Source: an uncultured Olsenella sp. (GTDB lineage Bacteria; Actinomycetota; Coriobacteriia; Coriobacteriales; Atopobiaceae). From it: a stretch of DNA of 64,000 bases. The translations under genes and the position numbers were made by a program. Every line of letters starts with the position of its first letter. The stretch's first letter is position 1. The stretch is from positions 1-64,000 of the forward strand of contig ONBR01000002.1 of NCBI GenBank assembly GCA_900316105.1, written 5' to 3'. Below, piece by piece: positions 45,067 to 53,452 of the stretch. The notes below the pieces were generated by a model. That model searched no databases. It had not been told where the DNA came from and was given only the letters and a program-made list of their open reading frames with translations.

Positions 45067-46620
45067 ATGAGTTCAATCTTAATTGGCATCGTGTGCCTGG
45101 TTGTAGGTGCACTTGTTGCCTACCTGGCAGTGTCAAAGTCCAACAACTCCAAGGTCTCAGAGGCCAACCAGGCCATCGAGGACGCCCATGGCGAGGCCAG
45201 CCGCATTCGCGAGAACGCAAAGCGTGATGCCGAGAGCGCAAAGAAGGCCGCCATGGTGGAGGCGCGCGAGGAGATCCTTCAGCTCAAGCAGAAGAGCGAG
45301 CAGGATGACAAGAAGCGCAAGCAGGAGCTCCAGAACATGGAGAACCGCATTATGCAGCGGGAGGAGTCCCTGGACCACCGTAACGACGCCCTGGACCGCA
45401 AGGAGCACCAGCTTTCGAGCCTGCAGGGCCAGCTTGACAGGCGCAAGAATGAGGTCGACTCCCTGTACAAGAAGCAGACGACCGAGCTGGAGCGCATAGC
45501 CGATCTGACTCGCGAGGATGCTCACAAGGAGCTCCTGGACCGTGTTCGCGGTGACGTCGTTCGCGAGGAGGCCCAGATTCTGCGCGAGTCCGAGCAGCGC
45601 ACCCGCACGCAGGCAGACAAGACCGCCCGCGAGATCATCTCCACGGCTATACAGCGTTGCGCCTCCGACCAGGCCAACGAGATCACGGTTACCTCCGTAC
45701 ACATGCCCTCCGACGACCTCAAGGGTCGCATCATCGGTCGCGAGGGACGCAACATCCGCACATTCGAGCAGGTGACAGGCGTCTCCCTGGTGATCGACGA
45801 CACGCCCGAGACCGTCGTCCTCTCCAGCTTTGATCCCGTCCGCCGCGAGATTGCCCGCGTGACCCTGGAGAACCTCATTGCCGATGGTCGCATCCACCCC
45901 GCACGCATCGAGGAGATGTACAAGAAGGCTGAGTCCCTGGTCAACGAGCGCATCCAGGAGGCAGGTGAGCAGGCAGCCTTTGACGCCGGCATCCATGACC
46001 TCCATCCCGAGATCGTGAAGACCCTGGGTCGCCTGCGCTACCGCACCTCCTTTGGTCAGAACGTCCTCCAGCACTCCGAGCAGGTCTCCAACCTTTGTGC
46101 CATCATGGCCTCCGAGCTGGGCCTGCCCGAGGCTCCCGCAAAGCGCGCAGGTCTCCTGCACGACATCGGCAAGGCCATCGACCACGACGTCGAGGGTCCC
46201 CATGCCGTGATCGGTGCTGATCTCTGCCGTCGCTACGGCGAGAAGCCCCAGATCGTTCATGCCATCGAAGCCCATCACGCCGACATCGAGCCCAACACCG
46301 TCCTGGACGTCTTGGTCCAGGCAGCGGATGCAATCTCTGCCGCTCGTCCTGGTGCCCGTCGTGAGAGCGCCGAGGCCTACATCAAGCGTCTGGAGAAGCT
46401 CGAGGAGATCTCTAATGCCCATGAGGGTGTTGAGCGTACCTACGCCATGCAGGCTGGTCGTGAGCTCCATGTGATGGTCCAGCCCGAGAAGATCTCTGAC
46501 GCCGAGGCTACCGTCCTGGCACACGACATCGCCCAGCAGATCGAGAACGAGATGCAATATCCCGGCCAGGTTCGCGTCGTCGTGATTCGCGAGTCTCGTG
46601 CCGTGGGTATCGCCAAGTAA
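45067..46620 (+). CDS. rny: Ribonuclease Y
   Basis: Membrane-anchored endoribonuclease that starts mRNA decay. It has 517 residues: one N-terminal helix (about 3-20), a long charged coiled coil (about 25-190), a KH domain (GRIIGREGRNIRTFEQVTGV near 225), and an HD domain with HDIGKAIDHDVEG near 362. The C-terminal part, VRVVVIRESRAVGIAK, is highly conserved. ATG 45067 follows GAGGAG. Confidence 0.97.
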   Translation: MSSILIGIVCLVVGALVAYLAVSKSNNSKVSEANQAIEDAHGEASRIRENAKRDAESAKKAAMVEAREEILQLKQKSEQDDKKRKQELQNMENRIMQREESLDHRNDALDRKEHQLSSLQGQLDRRKNEVDSLYKKQTTELERIADLTREDAHKELLDRVRGDVVREEAQILRESEQRTRTQADKTAREIISTAIQRCASDQANEITVTSVHMPSDDLKGRIIGREGRNIRTFEQVTGVSLVIDDTPETVVLSSFDPVRREIARVTLENLIADGRIHPARIEEMYKKAESLVNERIQEAGEQAAFDAGIHDLHPEIVKTLGRLRYRTSFGQNVLQHSEQVSNLCAIMASELGLPEAPAKRAGLLHDIGKAIDHDVEGPHAVIGADLCRRYGEKPQIVHAIEAHHADIEPNTVLDVLVQAADAISAARPGARRESAEAYIKRLEKLEEISNAHEGVERTYAMQAGRELHVMVQPEKISDAEATVLAHDIAQQIENEMQYPGQVRVVVIRESRAVGIAK

Positions 46621-46632
46621 GGTTCCTGGGTC

Positions 46633-47721
46633 ATGTCAGACGCCGAGCAGCTTGCTGACTTTCTGGCCAGCATGGGACAGGACCGTTCCCTCAAGGTCGA
46701 GGAGAACCTCGGTGAAGGCTACGTTCGGCTTCGGGTCTCCGAGGCCGAACGCAGGCAGGCCCAGCATGACATTCGCTGCATCGAGGATGCCGTTATAGAG
46801 CTCCTCCGCAATGCTCGTGACGCTGGCGCCCACCAGATCTATCTGGCCAGCTCCCGTGAGGGCAGCATTAGAAAGACCGTTGTCCTGGATGATGGTTCTG
46901 GCATTCCCAAGGACATGCACGAGCGAATATTCGATGCTCGCGTGACTTCTAAGCTCGATTCCATGCACATGGATCGATGGGGCGTTCACGGTAGGGGCAT
47001 GGCCCTCTTCTCCATCCGTGAGAATGCCTTGTCTGCCCGTGTCGTGGACTCCGCCCCTGGTATGGGAAGCTCCATTGCGGTGGTCACGGATACGACCAAC
47101 CTGACCGAGCGGAAGGACCAGTCTACCTGGCCCACCATGGGTGAGGATGAGGAGGGGCTTCAGTCCATCGTCAGGGGTCCCCACAACATCATTCGCTGCT
47201 GCTGCGAGTTCGTACTGGAGGGACATGGCAGAGTCCGCGTATGGGTTGGCTCCGCTGCCGAGATAGCGGCAACCATTCGAAGGACCGCTCACGCCCGAAA
47301 GAACTCCAGCGAGCTTCTCTTTGTGGATGACGTCCACGAGCTCGGGGTCTTGGAGCGTCTGGTGGTGGCCGCGGATGCCGGCGAGCTCCTGGAGGCTGCC
47401 CAGTCGGTCGGTCTGGAGATGAGTGAGCGTACCGCCCACCGCATCATGTCAGGACAGATAAGGCCCCTGAGGAGCGTGAGCTCAGTCATTCTGCATAGGC
47501 GGGAGCCTTCGGGTGAGCCCAAGCAGAAGGAAGTCGATCTCAAGAGGGACCAGAGAAAGCTCAGACTATCGAATGACGACTCTGCGGCATTCTCACGACT
47601 TATGGAGCGAGACTTCGACTATCTGGCCGAGCGTTATTACCTGAGCCTTACGGATGAGCCAACGGTCAAGGTTTCCCAGGGAAAGGTCGTTGTGACTTTC
47701 CATATTGACCAGGGGGATTGA
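46633..47721 (+). CDS. MutL-like GHKL ATPase of unknown function
   Basis: 362 residues. The N-terminal part has a complete GHKL ATP site: the N-box EDAVIELLRNARDAGAHQI near 50, the G1 box VLDDGSGIP near 77, TSKLDSMHMDRWGVHGRGMALFS near 98-120. The order (N-box, DDGSGI, TSK, GxxGRGMAL) is closest to MutL and topoisomerase VI B rather than to histidine kinases. The remaining 200 residues show no domain I recognise and lack the MutL endonuclease motif. There is no membrane segment. It lies 12 bases after rny and carries the spoVS promoter at its 3' end. The function is unknown. Confidence 0.8.
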   Translation: MSDAEQLADFLASMGQDRSLKVEENLGEGYVRLRVSEAERRQAQHDIRCIEDAVIELLRNARDAGAHQIYLASSREGSIRKTVVLDDGSGIPKDMHERIFDARVTSKLDSMHMDRWGVHGRGMALFSIRENALSARVVDSAPGMGSSIAVVTDTTNLTERKDQSTWPTMGEDEEGLQSIVRGPHNIIRCCCEFVLEGHGRVRVWVGSAAEIAATIRRTAHARKNSSELLFVDDVHELGVLERLVVAADAGELLEAAQSVGLEMSERTAHRIMSGQIRPLRSVSSVILHRREPSGEPKQKEVDLKRDQRKLRLSNDDSAAFSRLMERDFDYLAERYYLSLTDEPTVKVSQGKVVVTFHIDQGD

Positions 47722-47745
47722 CGTAGAGAATCTGTCCACTATCAT
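47718..47745 (+). promoter_or_regulatory. Likely promoter of spoVS-miaB
   Basis: TTGACG (47718-47723), a 16-base spacer and TATCAT (47740-47745), overlapping the stop of the ATPase gene. It would give a leader of about 67 bases. Confidence 0.55.
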
Positions 47746-47819
47746 CAACGTATCACTTAAAACGAACAAAAATGCAGCGAAAGCAGCTTATACGTGGTGC
47801 ATGCACAACAGGAGCTATG

Positions 47820-48149
47820 ATGGACTTTCTAAAGGTATCCAGCAAATCCTCACCGGCCTCAGTAGCTGGTGCCATAGCTGGCATGGTAAAGGACGGCGTA
47901 CCCGTCAACCTGCAGTCGGTTGGTGCGGGTGCCGTCAACCAGGCAATCAAGGCCATCGCCATTGCGCGAGGCTTCTTGATTCCCACTGGTGTTGACATTT
48001 CCTGCGCTCCGACCTTCTCTGACATCGAGATTGGCGGACAGATGCGCACGGCAATCCGCATCGCCATCTATGTTCATCGCCTCACCCCCCAGGCTTCGAC
48101 CAGGCTTGAGGGTCCCGATTCGGTCTCAAACGAACCACAAGGAGTTTAG
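47820..48149 (+). CDS. spoVS: SpoVS-related protein
   Basis: 109 residues. The first 86 or so follow SpoVS closely: MDFLKVSSKSSPASVAGAI at the start, then QSVGAGAVNQAIKAIAIARG near 32-51 and TFSDIEIGGQMRTAIRI near 64-80 (Alba-like fold). Bacillus SpoVS acts in sporulation and division, but homologues also occur in non-sporulating bacteria. About 20 extra residues follow, rich in Pro, Ser and Glu. ATG 47820 (or 47817) follows AGGAG. It is placed between the MutL-like ATPase and miaB. Confidence 0.9.
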   Translation: MDFLKVSSKSSPASVAGAIAGMVKDGVPVNLQSVGAGAVNQAIKAIAIARGFLIPTGVDISCAPTFSDIEIGGQMRTAIRIAIYVHRLTPQASTRLEGPDSVSNEPQGV

Positions 48150-48153
48150 TTTC

Positions 48154-49521
48154 GTGTCTCATCCCAATAAGCTTGCTGGCAGAACCTATTTTGTTCGCAT
48201 CTTTGGCTGCCAGATGAACCTTCACGATGCCGAGCGCGTGAGCGGTTTGCTTGATTCCTGCGGCTGCATTCCCGTAGACGGTCCCGAGGGTGCCGACATC
48301 GTCGTCTTTATGACCTGCTCGGTACGCGAGAAGGCTGATACCCATCTGTACGGTGAGGCCTCAAACTTGGCCCGCCTGGACCCCGCCCCCTCGGGCAGGC
48401 GCCTTGTGGCCATTGGCGGCTGCATTGCCCAGCGCGATGGTGCCGAGCTGGCCAAGCACGTTCCCAATGTGGACGTGGTCTTTGGCACCAGTGCCCTGGC
48501 GTCCCTGCCCGACCTGCTGGAAGAAGCCCTGGAGTCCAAGGAGCATAAGGTCTTTACCGACACGGTAGAAGAGGGCCGCGACTTCTCTACCGCCCTGCCT
48601 TCCCACCGTGCGGTCAAGTACCATGCCTGGGTGCCCATCATGACCGGCTGCAACAACTTCTGTACCTATTGCATCGTGCCCTATGTGCGCGGGCGCGAGA
48701 AGAGCCGCATCATGGAGCGCATCGTGGACGAGGTCCGCAGACTGGTGGACGATGGCGTCCGCGAGGTGACCCTGCTGGGCCAGAACGTGAACTCCTATGG
48801 CCGCGACCTCTATGGGAAGCCCCGCTTTGCCGAGCTCCTACGCAAGGTGGGGGAGACCGGCATCGAGCGCATCCGTTTCACGTCGTCAAACCCCAAGGAC
48901 CTGAACGAGGACATCATGCATGCCATGGCAGAGGTGCCCGCGGTCATGCCGCACCTGCACCTGGCCGTTCAGAGTGGCTCCACCCGTGTTCTCAAGGCGA
49001 TGAATAGGTCCTACACTCGCGAGGAGTACTTGGACCTGGCTCGCCGCCTGAAGGAGAACGTGCCTGGCATCGCCCTCTCCACTGACATCATCGTGGGCTT
49101 CCCCGGCGAGACCGAGGAGGACTTCCAGGACACCCTGTCCCTGGTTCGTGAGGTCGGCTATTCCTCCGCTTATACCTTCATCTACTCACGTCGTCCCGGT
49201 ACTCCAGCGGCAAAGATTCCCGACGATACGCCCAGGTCAGTGATTCAAGACCGTTTTGACCGCCTGGCCCAGCTGGTTGAGGACGAGGCCTTTGCCTACA
49301 ACCAGGGCGAGCTTGGGAAGACCGTTGAGGCCTTGGTGGAGGGTAGCTCAAAGAAGAACGACCGCGTGATGGTGGGCCATAGCCCAAAGAACCAAACGGT
49401 CCTCTTTGACCTTCCCGAGGGGTCTGAGCCCTCCGATTTTGTGGGTAAGCTCTGTGACGTGAAGGTGGACAGCGCCCGACCCTGGTTCCTCCGTGGTGAT
49501 CTACAGGGTGAGCCTCGTTGA
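48154..49521 (+). CDS. miaB: tRNA-2-methylthio-N6-dimethylallyladenosine synthase MiaB
   Basis: Methylthiolates i6A37 of UNN-decoding tRNAs. It has 455 residues from GTG 48154 with AAGGAG upstream; longer readings run back into spoVS. MTTase cysteines: IFGCQMN, TCSVREKA and GGCIAQR. Radical SAM motif CNNFCTYCIVPYVRGRE near 165. FPGETEEDFQDT near 310 and a TRAM domain follow. Its product step follows that of miaA, the next gene, which overlaps it by 4 bases. Confidence 0.96.
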   Translation: MSHPNKLAGRTYFVRIFGCQMNLHDAERVSGLLDSCGCIPVDGPEGADIVVFMTCSVREKADTHLYGEASNLARLDPAPSGRRLVAIGGCIAQRDGAELAKHVPNVDVVFGTSALASLPDLLEEALESKEHKVFTDTVEEGRDFSTALPSHRAVKYHAWVPIMTGCNNFCTYCIVPYVRGREKSRIMERIVDEVRRLVDDGVREVTLLGQNVNSYGRDLYGKPRFAELLRKVGETGIERIRFTSSNPKDLNEDIMHAMAEVPAVMPHLHLAVQSGSTRVLKAMNRSYTREEYLDLARRLKENVPGIALSTDIIVGFPGETEEDFQDTLSLVREVGYSSAYTFIYSRRPGTPAAKIPDDTPRSVIQDRFDRLAQLVEDEAFAYNQGELGKTVEALVEGSSKKNDRVMVGHSPKNQTVLFDLPEGSEPSDFVGKLCDVKVDSARPWFLRGDLQGEPR

Positions 49522-50513
49522 TCCTGCCTGATGTGACACCGTCTGAATCGTGCGGGTCTGGGAGCCTTCCCGGGCCCGTCGTTGCCATAGTTGGACCCAC
49601 TGCCTCGGGAAAGAGCGCCCTGGCAGATGCCTTGGCTCGTTCCCTGGATAGTGCCGTCGTCTCCGTGGATGCCATGCAGGTATACAGGGGTATGGACATC
49701 GGCACGGCAAAGGAGCCTCCTGAGGAGAGGTCCGTCGAGCTCATGATGGTGGACGTGGCGGACCCGGATGGGGACTATTCCGTAAAGCTCTTTCAGAGGG
49801 ACGCCCGAGCTTGCGTAGATTCTGTCCTCGGACGTGGCCGCGTACCTGTTCTATGTGGTGGAACCGGCCTTTACCTGGACGCCGTCATCGATCAGATGGA
49901 CTTTCCCTCGGGAAGGCAGGAGAGCCCCTCCAGAAGGCGTTATGAGGCCTATGGCGAGGAGTATGGCGCCGTGGCCCTGCACGAGCTCCTTGCTCAGAGG
50001 GACCCTCGGAGCGCGGAAATCATTCATCCCAACAATGTCCGTCGCGTCGTGAGGGCCTTGGAGCTCCTGGACGAGGGAAAGAGCTATGCCCAGGTACACG
50101 AGGGGCTCAAGCGCCATGAGCCCCATTACGAAGTGCTGTTGTACGCTGTCGTGCGCGACCGTCAGGTCCTTTACGAGCGCATAGACAGGCGTGTCGACCT
50201 CATGTTCCAGATGGGGCTCGTGGACGAGGTACGGGGCCTCTATGAGCGTGGTCTCCTGAAGCCCGAAACGACAGCAGCACAGGCTATAGGCTACAAGGAG
50301 GTCGTGGCTGCCCTCAGGGGAATGACACGCATGGACGAGGCCCGCGAGCTGGTGAAGCGAAACTCCCGCCGCTATGCAAAGAGACAGCTCTCCTGGTTGA
50401 GGCGAGACGGTCGAGCGCATTCTTTGGACCTGGACCAGCTTTCCATCGAAGAGGCGCGAGATCACATTCTGTCGGACTTGGCACAGAGGAGTCTGGAGCG
50501 TTCTGATGACTAG
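49518..50513 (+). CDS. miaA: tRNA dimethylallyltransferase MiaA
   Basis: Prenylates A37 of UNN-decoding tRNAs, making the substrate of MiaB. It has 331 residues from TTG 49518 overlapping the miaB stop. P-loop VGPTASGKSALA near 25, DAMQVYRGMDIGTAKE near 53, CGGTGLYLDAVID near 113 and VRRVVRALELL near 174. The order miaB-miaA-hflX links this tRNA modification pair with a ribosome-splitting GTPase. It overlaps hflX by 8 bases. Confidence 0.95.
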   Translation: MILPDVTPSESCGSGSLPGPVVAIVGPTASGKSALADALARSLDSAVVSVDAMQVYRGMDIGTAKEPPEERSVELMMVDVADPDGDYSVKLFQRDARACVDSVLGRGRVPVLCGGTGLYLDAVIDQMDFPSGRQESPSRRRYEAYGEEYGAVALHELLAQRDPRSAEIIHPNNVRRVVRALELLDEGKSYAQVHEGLKRHEPHYEVLLYAVVRDRQVLYERIDRRVDLMFQMGLVDEVRGLYERGLLKPETTAAQAIGYKEVVAALRGMTRMDEARELVKRNSRRYAKRQLSWLRRDGRAHSLDLDQLSIEEARDHILSDLAQRSLERSDD

Positions 50514-51798
50514 GTTTCAACCAAAATCTACGGCACCAGTACCCGAGCGCGCCATTCTGGTAGGGGTCGATTTCGGCAAGTCCGAGTGGCCCCTCGAACA
50601 GTCCATGGCCGAGCTGGAGAGGTTGACGCATACCGATGACGCCGAGGTGGTGGCAAAGGTCACCCAGAGGCTGGAGAAGCCCGTACCCAGAACCTTCATC
50701 GGCTCCGGCAAGGCGCAGGAGCTTGTGCGGATGGTGCATGAGCTTGATGCTGACGTAGTCATCTTCGACGACGAGCTGACCCCCTCGCAGCAGGGAAACC
50801 TAGAGAGGATTTTTGGCGAGCCCACTAAGGTCATCGACAGGACGGCCCTGATTCTGGATATCTTTGGAAAGCATGCAAAGACCCATGAGGGACGCTTGCA
50901 GGTGCAGCTGGCTCAGCTCCAGTATGTGCTGCCACGCCTGAGGGGCATGTGGAGTCACCTGGTGGGCGAGCAGACCCGTGGTGGCATTGGCAGTAGGTTT
51001 GGCCAGGGCGAGAGCCAGCTTGAGGTGGATAGGCGCCTGATTCGCGACCGCATATCCTGGCTACGCCGTGAGCTAGGCGAGCTGGAGAAGCGCAGGGGAG
51101 TGCAGAGCAAGGCCCGCTGGGACTCCGGCGTCTACCGTGTGGCTCTGGTGGGTTATACCAATGCTGGCAAGTCTACCCTCTTGAACCTGCTGACAAATGC
51201 GGACGTCTATGCAAAGGACGAGCTATTTGCCACCCTGGACCCCACTACCAGGTCCCTGGTCCTGGACGAGGGCAGGAAGGTGACCCTGACTGACACCGTG
51301 GGCTTCATACAGAAGCTGCCCACTACCCTGGTGGAGTCCTTCAATTCGACCCTTGCGGAGGCAAAGGCGGCGGATCTGATACTCAAGGTGACTGATGCCG
51401 CCGACCCAAACCGCGACAAGGAGCTAAGGGCCGTGGATGAGGTACTGAAGCAGATCGGCGCCTCTGACATCAACTCCGTGGTGGTCTACAACAAATGCGA
51501 CCTTTTGGGCGAGGCAGAGCTTACGCGTCTTCAGGCGGCCAACCAGGACGCCATCTGCATTTCTTCACTGGAGAGCATGGGCATCAGGGGCCTTTTGTAT
51601 CGTATCGCCCAGGAGGCCTCGAAGAACGACGTTATGATGAGCGCCCTCATCCCCTATGGTAAGGGCTTCCTACAAAAACTGGTCCACGAGAGCAGTCAAA
51701 TCATCAGGGAGCAATACCTTCCCGAAGGTTTCCTCATCACTGCCAAGGTGCCTCCCCGCATTGCTGATGCCTTGAAGCCCTATCAAACGGAGGAATAG
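50506..51798 (+). CDS. hflX: GTPase HflX
   Basis: A ribosome-associated GTPase that splits stalled ribosomes. It has 430 residues: an N-terminal HflX domain (FDDELTPSQQGNLE near 85, DRTALILDIFGKHAKTHEG near 110, GGIGSRFGQGESQLEVDRR near 162-180), then a G domain with GYTNAGKSTLLN near 212, DTVGFIQKLP near 264 and NKCDLLG near 329. Normal length. The start overlaps the end of miaA. Confidence 0.95.
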   Translation: MTRFQPKSTAPVPERAILVGVDFGKSEWPLEQSMAELERLTHTDDAEVVAKVTQRLEKPVPRTFIGSGKAQELVRMVHELDADVVIFDDELTPSQQGNLERIFGEPTKVIDRTALILDIFGKHAKTHEGRLQVQLAQLQYVLPRLRGMWSHLVGEQTRGGIGSRFGQGESQLEVDRRLIRDRISWLRRELGELEKRRGVQSKARWDSGVYRVALVGYTNAGKSTLLNLLTNADVYAKDELFATLDPTTRSLVLDEGRKVTLTDTVGFIQKLPTTLVESFNSTLAEAKAADLILKVTDAADPNRDKELRAVDEVLKQIGASDINSVVVYNKCDLLGEAELTRLQAANQDAICISSLESMGIRGLLYRIAQEASKNDVMMSALIPYGKGFLQKLVHESSQIIREQYLPEGFLITAKVPPRIADALKPYQTEE

Positions 51799-51815
51799 GC
51801 GGGCCAGCCTGCCAG

Positions 51816-52586
51816 CTAGAGAGCCACTCCGCTGAGTAGGAGAAGGATGGGCTGGTGGACGATATAGACGAGGAGCGAGTGTCGGCCTACGATGCGAAGG
51901 GGCCCGGCTCCCCTGGTCCACATCCACTGGGGTACACCCGACTTCCTGAGCCAAATGCCGAAGTTTTCCCCAACCAGGTACATGAGGCAGAAGGGGAGCA
52001 GGGGATAGTAGTCTCCCGAGCTGAAGCTTGGGCCCGGGAAGCCCAGCCAGGAAAGGTATGGGTTCTGGTACAGGGTCCTGGGTACGGCTACGGAGAGGCT
52101 CCCTATGCCAAAATGCCCCTGGGGTATGGGTAGGCAGAGGATGAAGAGAATCGCAAAGAGGACCGTAAGCCAGGTGCTTCCCCTGAGAACGTTCAGCTTC
52201 TTTAGGAGGCCACCGACCAAGGTGCTCGCTCCCATGCAGAAGATCACGCCAAAGTTAATCGGTGTGTCTACTGCGGCGACAGTGGTGACCGCAAAGATGA
52301 CTAGGGCCACCAGGAGGTACTTGCCCGCTCGACGGAGGAAGCTCCTGGAGTAGGAGCACATCCATCCAGCAATGAAGAGGAAGGTCCAGCTGATGGTAGC
52401 CCGCCAGATGTCCTGGTAGGGAGGTTGGAAGAATCCCAGGGGAAGACCAGCCAGGTATCGCAAGTCATAGCAATAGTGAAAGAGCACCATGGAGATGACC
52501 GTGAATCCCCTGAGTGCGTCTACGAAGGCGAGCCGCGACCCTTGGGGCTGGCTCGCCTTCGACATTTCGCTGGTGTCGGCTGCCAT
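51816..52586 (-). CDS. Membrane acyltransferase, heparan-alpha-glucosaminide N-acetyltransferase-like (DUF1624)
   Basis: About 256 residues from ATG 52586, with AGGA upstream; a TTG at 52610 would overlap the lexA stop. It has some seven hydrophobic helices. The N-terminal pattern FVDALRGFTVISMVLFHYCYD near 20-40 is that of the DUF1624/HGSNAT and acyltransferase-3-like families, where the His after VLF is thought catalytic. Conserved GRHSLLVYIVHQP near the C terminus also fits. It would acylate a glycan or lipid at the membrane. It lies immediately 3' of lexA and probably shares its transcript. The substrate is unknown. Confidence 0.8.
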   Translation of the reverse strand: MAADTSEMSKASQPQGSRLAFVDALRGFTVISMVLFHYCYDLRYLAGLPLGFFQPPYQDIWRATISWTFLFIAGWMCSYSRSFLRRAGKYLLVALVIFAVTTVAAVDTPINFGVIFCMGASTLVGGLLKKLNVLRGSTWLTVLFAILFILCLPIPQGHFGIGSLSVAVPRTLYQNPYLSWLGFPGPSFSSGDYYPLLPFCLMYLVGENFGIWLRKSGVPQWMWTRGAGPLRIVGRHSLLVYIVHQPILLLLSGVAL

Positions 52587-52602
52587 CGAGCGTCCTGTAG
52601 CG

Positions 52603-53259
52603 CTAGTCAAAGGAGCGGATGAGGGCGACGACCTTGCCCATGATGTGGGGATTCTTTACGTAGATGGGCTCCATGGAGTCGTTCTCGGGCTGGAGGCGGA
52701 TCTTGTCATCCTCGCGATAGAAGGTCTTTACCGTGGCGGAATCGTCCAGGAGGGCAACAACGATGTCACCGTCCACGGCGTCATGCTGCTCGTGCACGGC
52801 GATGATGTCGCCATTGAGAATTCCCCTCTTGATCATTGAGGTGCCACGAACCCTAAGCAGGAAGGAGCAGCTGTCGCCCACGATGCTGGTGGGCAGGGTG
52901 AGGGTCTCCTCTACGTTCTGCTCTGCAAGGATGGGGAGGCCTGCTGCCACGCGGCCGACAAGGGGAACCGAGATGGTGTTTGCACTGGCGTCCTGGACGA
53001 CGTTGACCAGGCCCTCCTTGGTCTCGATCGTGGCGTTCTCCTGGGGGACGATCTCGATCGTACGGGGCTTGTTGGATGCCCTCTTGATCAGACCCTGCTC
53101 CTCGAGGACCTTCAGGTGCATGTGCACCGTGGATGGGGATGCCAGACCCACAGCCTTTCCAATCTCACGCACCGAGGGAGGATAGGCATGCTCCTTCGTG
53201 TACGAACAGATGAACTCATAGATGGAGATCTGCCTCTTGCTCAGCTTCTTCTTTGACAT
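52603..53259 (-). CDS. lexA: SOS repressor LexA
   Basis: 218 residues from ATG 53259, preceded by GGGAGGAAGC; longer in-frame starts lack that site. N-terminal winged HTH (YPPSVREIGKAVGLASPSTVHMHLKVLEEQGLI, about 26-58). The cleavage bond is Ala-Gly in GRVAAGLP near 104. The C-terminal peptidase has catalytic Ser in RGTSMIKRGI near 138 and Lys in ATVKTFYRED near 175. All residues needed for RecA-stimulated self-cleavage are present. It is divergent from a LysM gene, with degenerate LexA boxes between them. Confidence 0.97.
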   Translation of the reverse strand: MSKKKLSKRQISIYEFICSYTKEHAYPPSVREIGKAVGLASPSTVHMHLKVLEEQGLIKRASNKPRTIEIVPQENATIETKEGLVNVVQDASANTISVPLVGRVAAGLPILAEQNVEETLTLPTSIVGDSCSFLLRVRGTSMIKRGILNGDIIAVHEQHDAVDGDIVVALLDDSATVKTFYREDDKIRLQPENDSMEPIYVKNPHIMGKVVALIRSFD

Positions 53260-53302
53260 GCTTCCTCCCGATGACATGGTGGCCCGCCGAACAAAAATAT
53301 AT

Positions 53303-53381
53303 CAAACAATTGTTCCAAAAGCCTTGACACTGTGATTCTTTTTAATAGTATAGCACGCGTGTTCCAACGCACACCTGTTCG
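53303..53381. promoter_or_regulatory. lexA/LysM divergent control region with LexA-box candidates
   Basis: On the plus strand TTGACA (53324-53329), 16 bases and TAGTAT (53346-53351) form a promoter for the LysM gene. Box candidates against CGAAC-N4-GTTCG: 53303-53316 (8 of 10 fixed bases), 53352-53365 (7 of 10, just after the -10) and 53368-53381, CGCACACCTGTTCG (9 of 10). Autoregulation of lexA and SOS control of the LysM gene are inferred. Confidence 0.7.
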
Positions 53382-53452
53382 TCGCAAAAATAATTGTCGC
53401 ACCCGTTAGATAAAACGGAGTCAGAAATCGCATCCGGAAGGAGATACCCACA

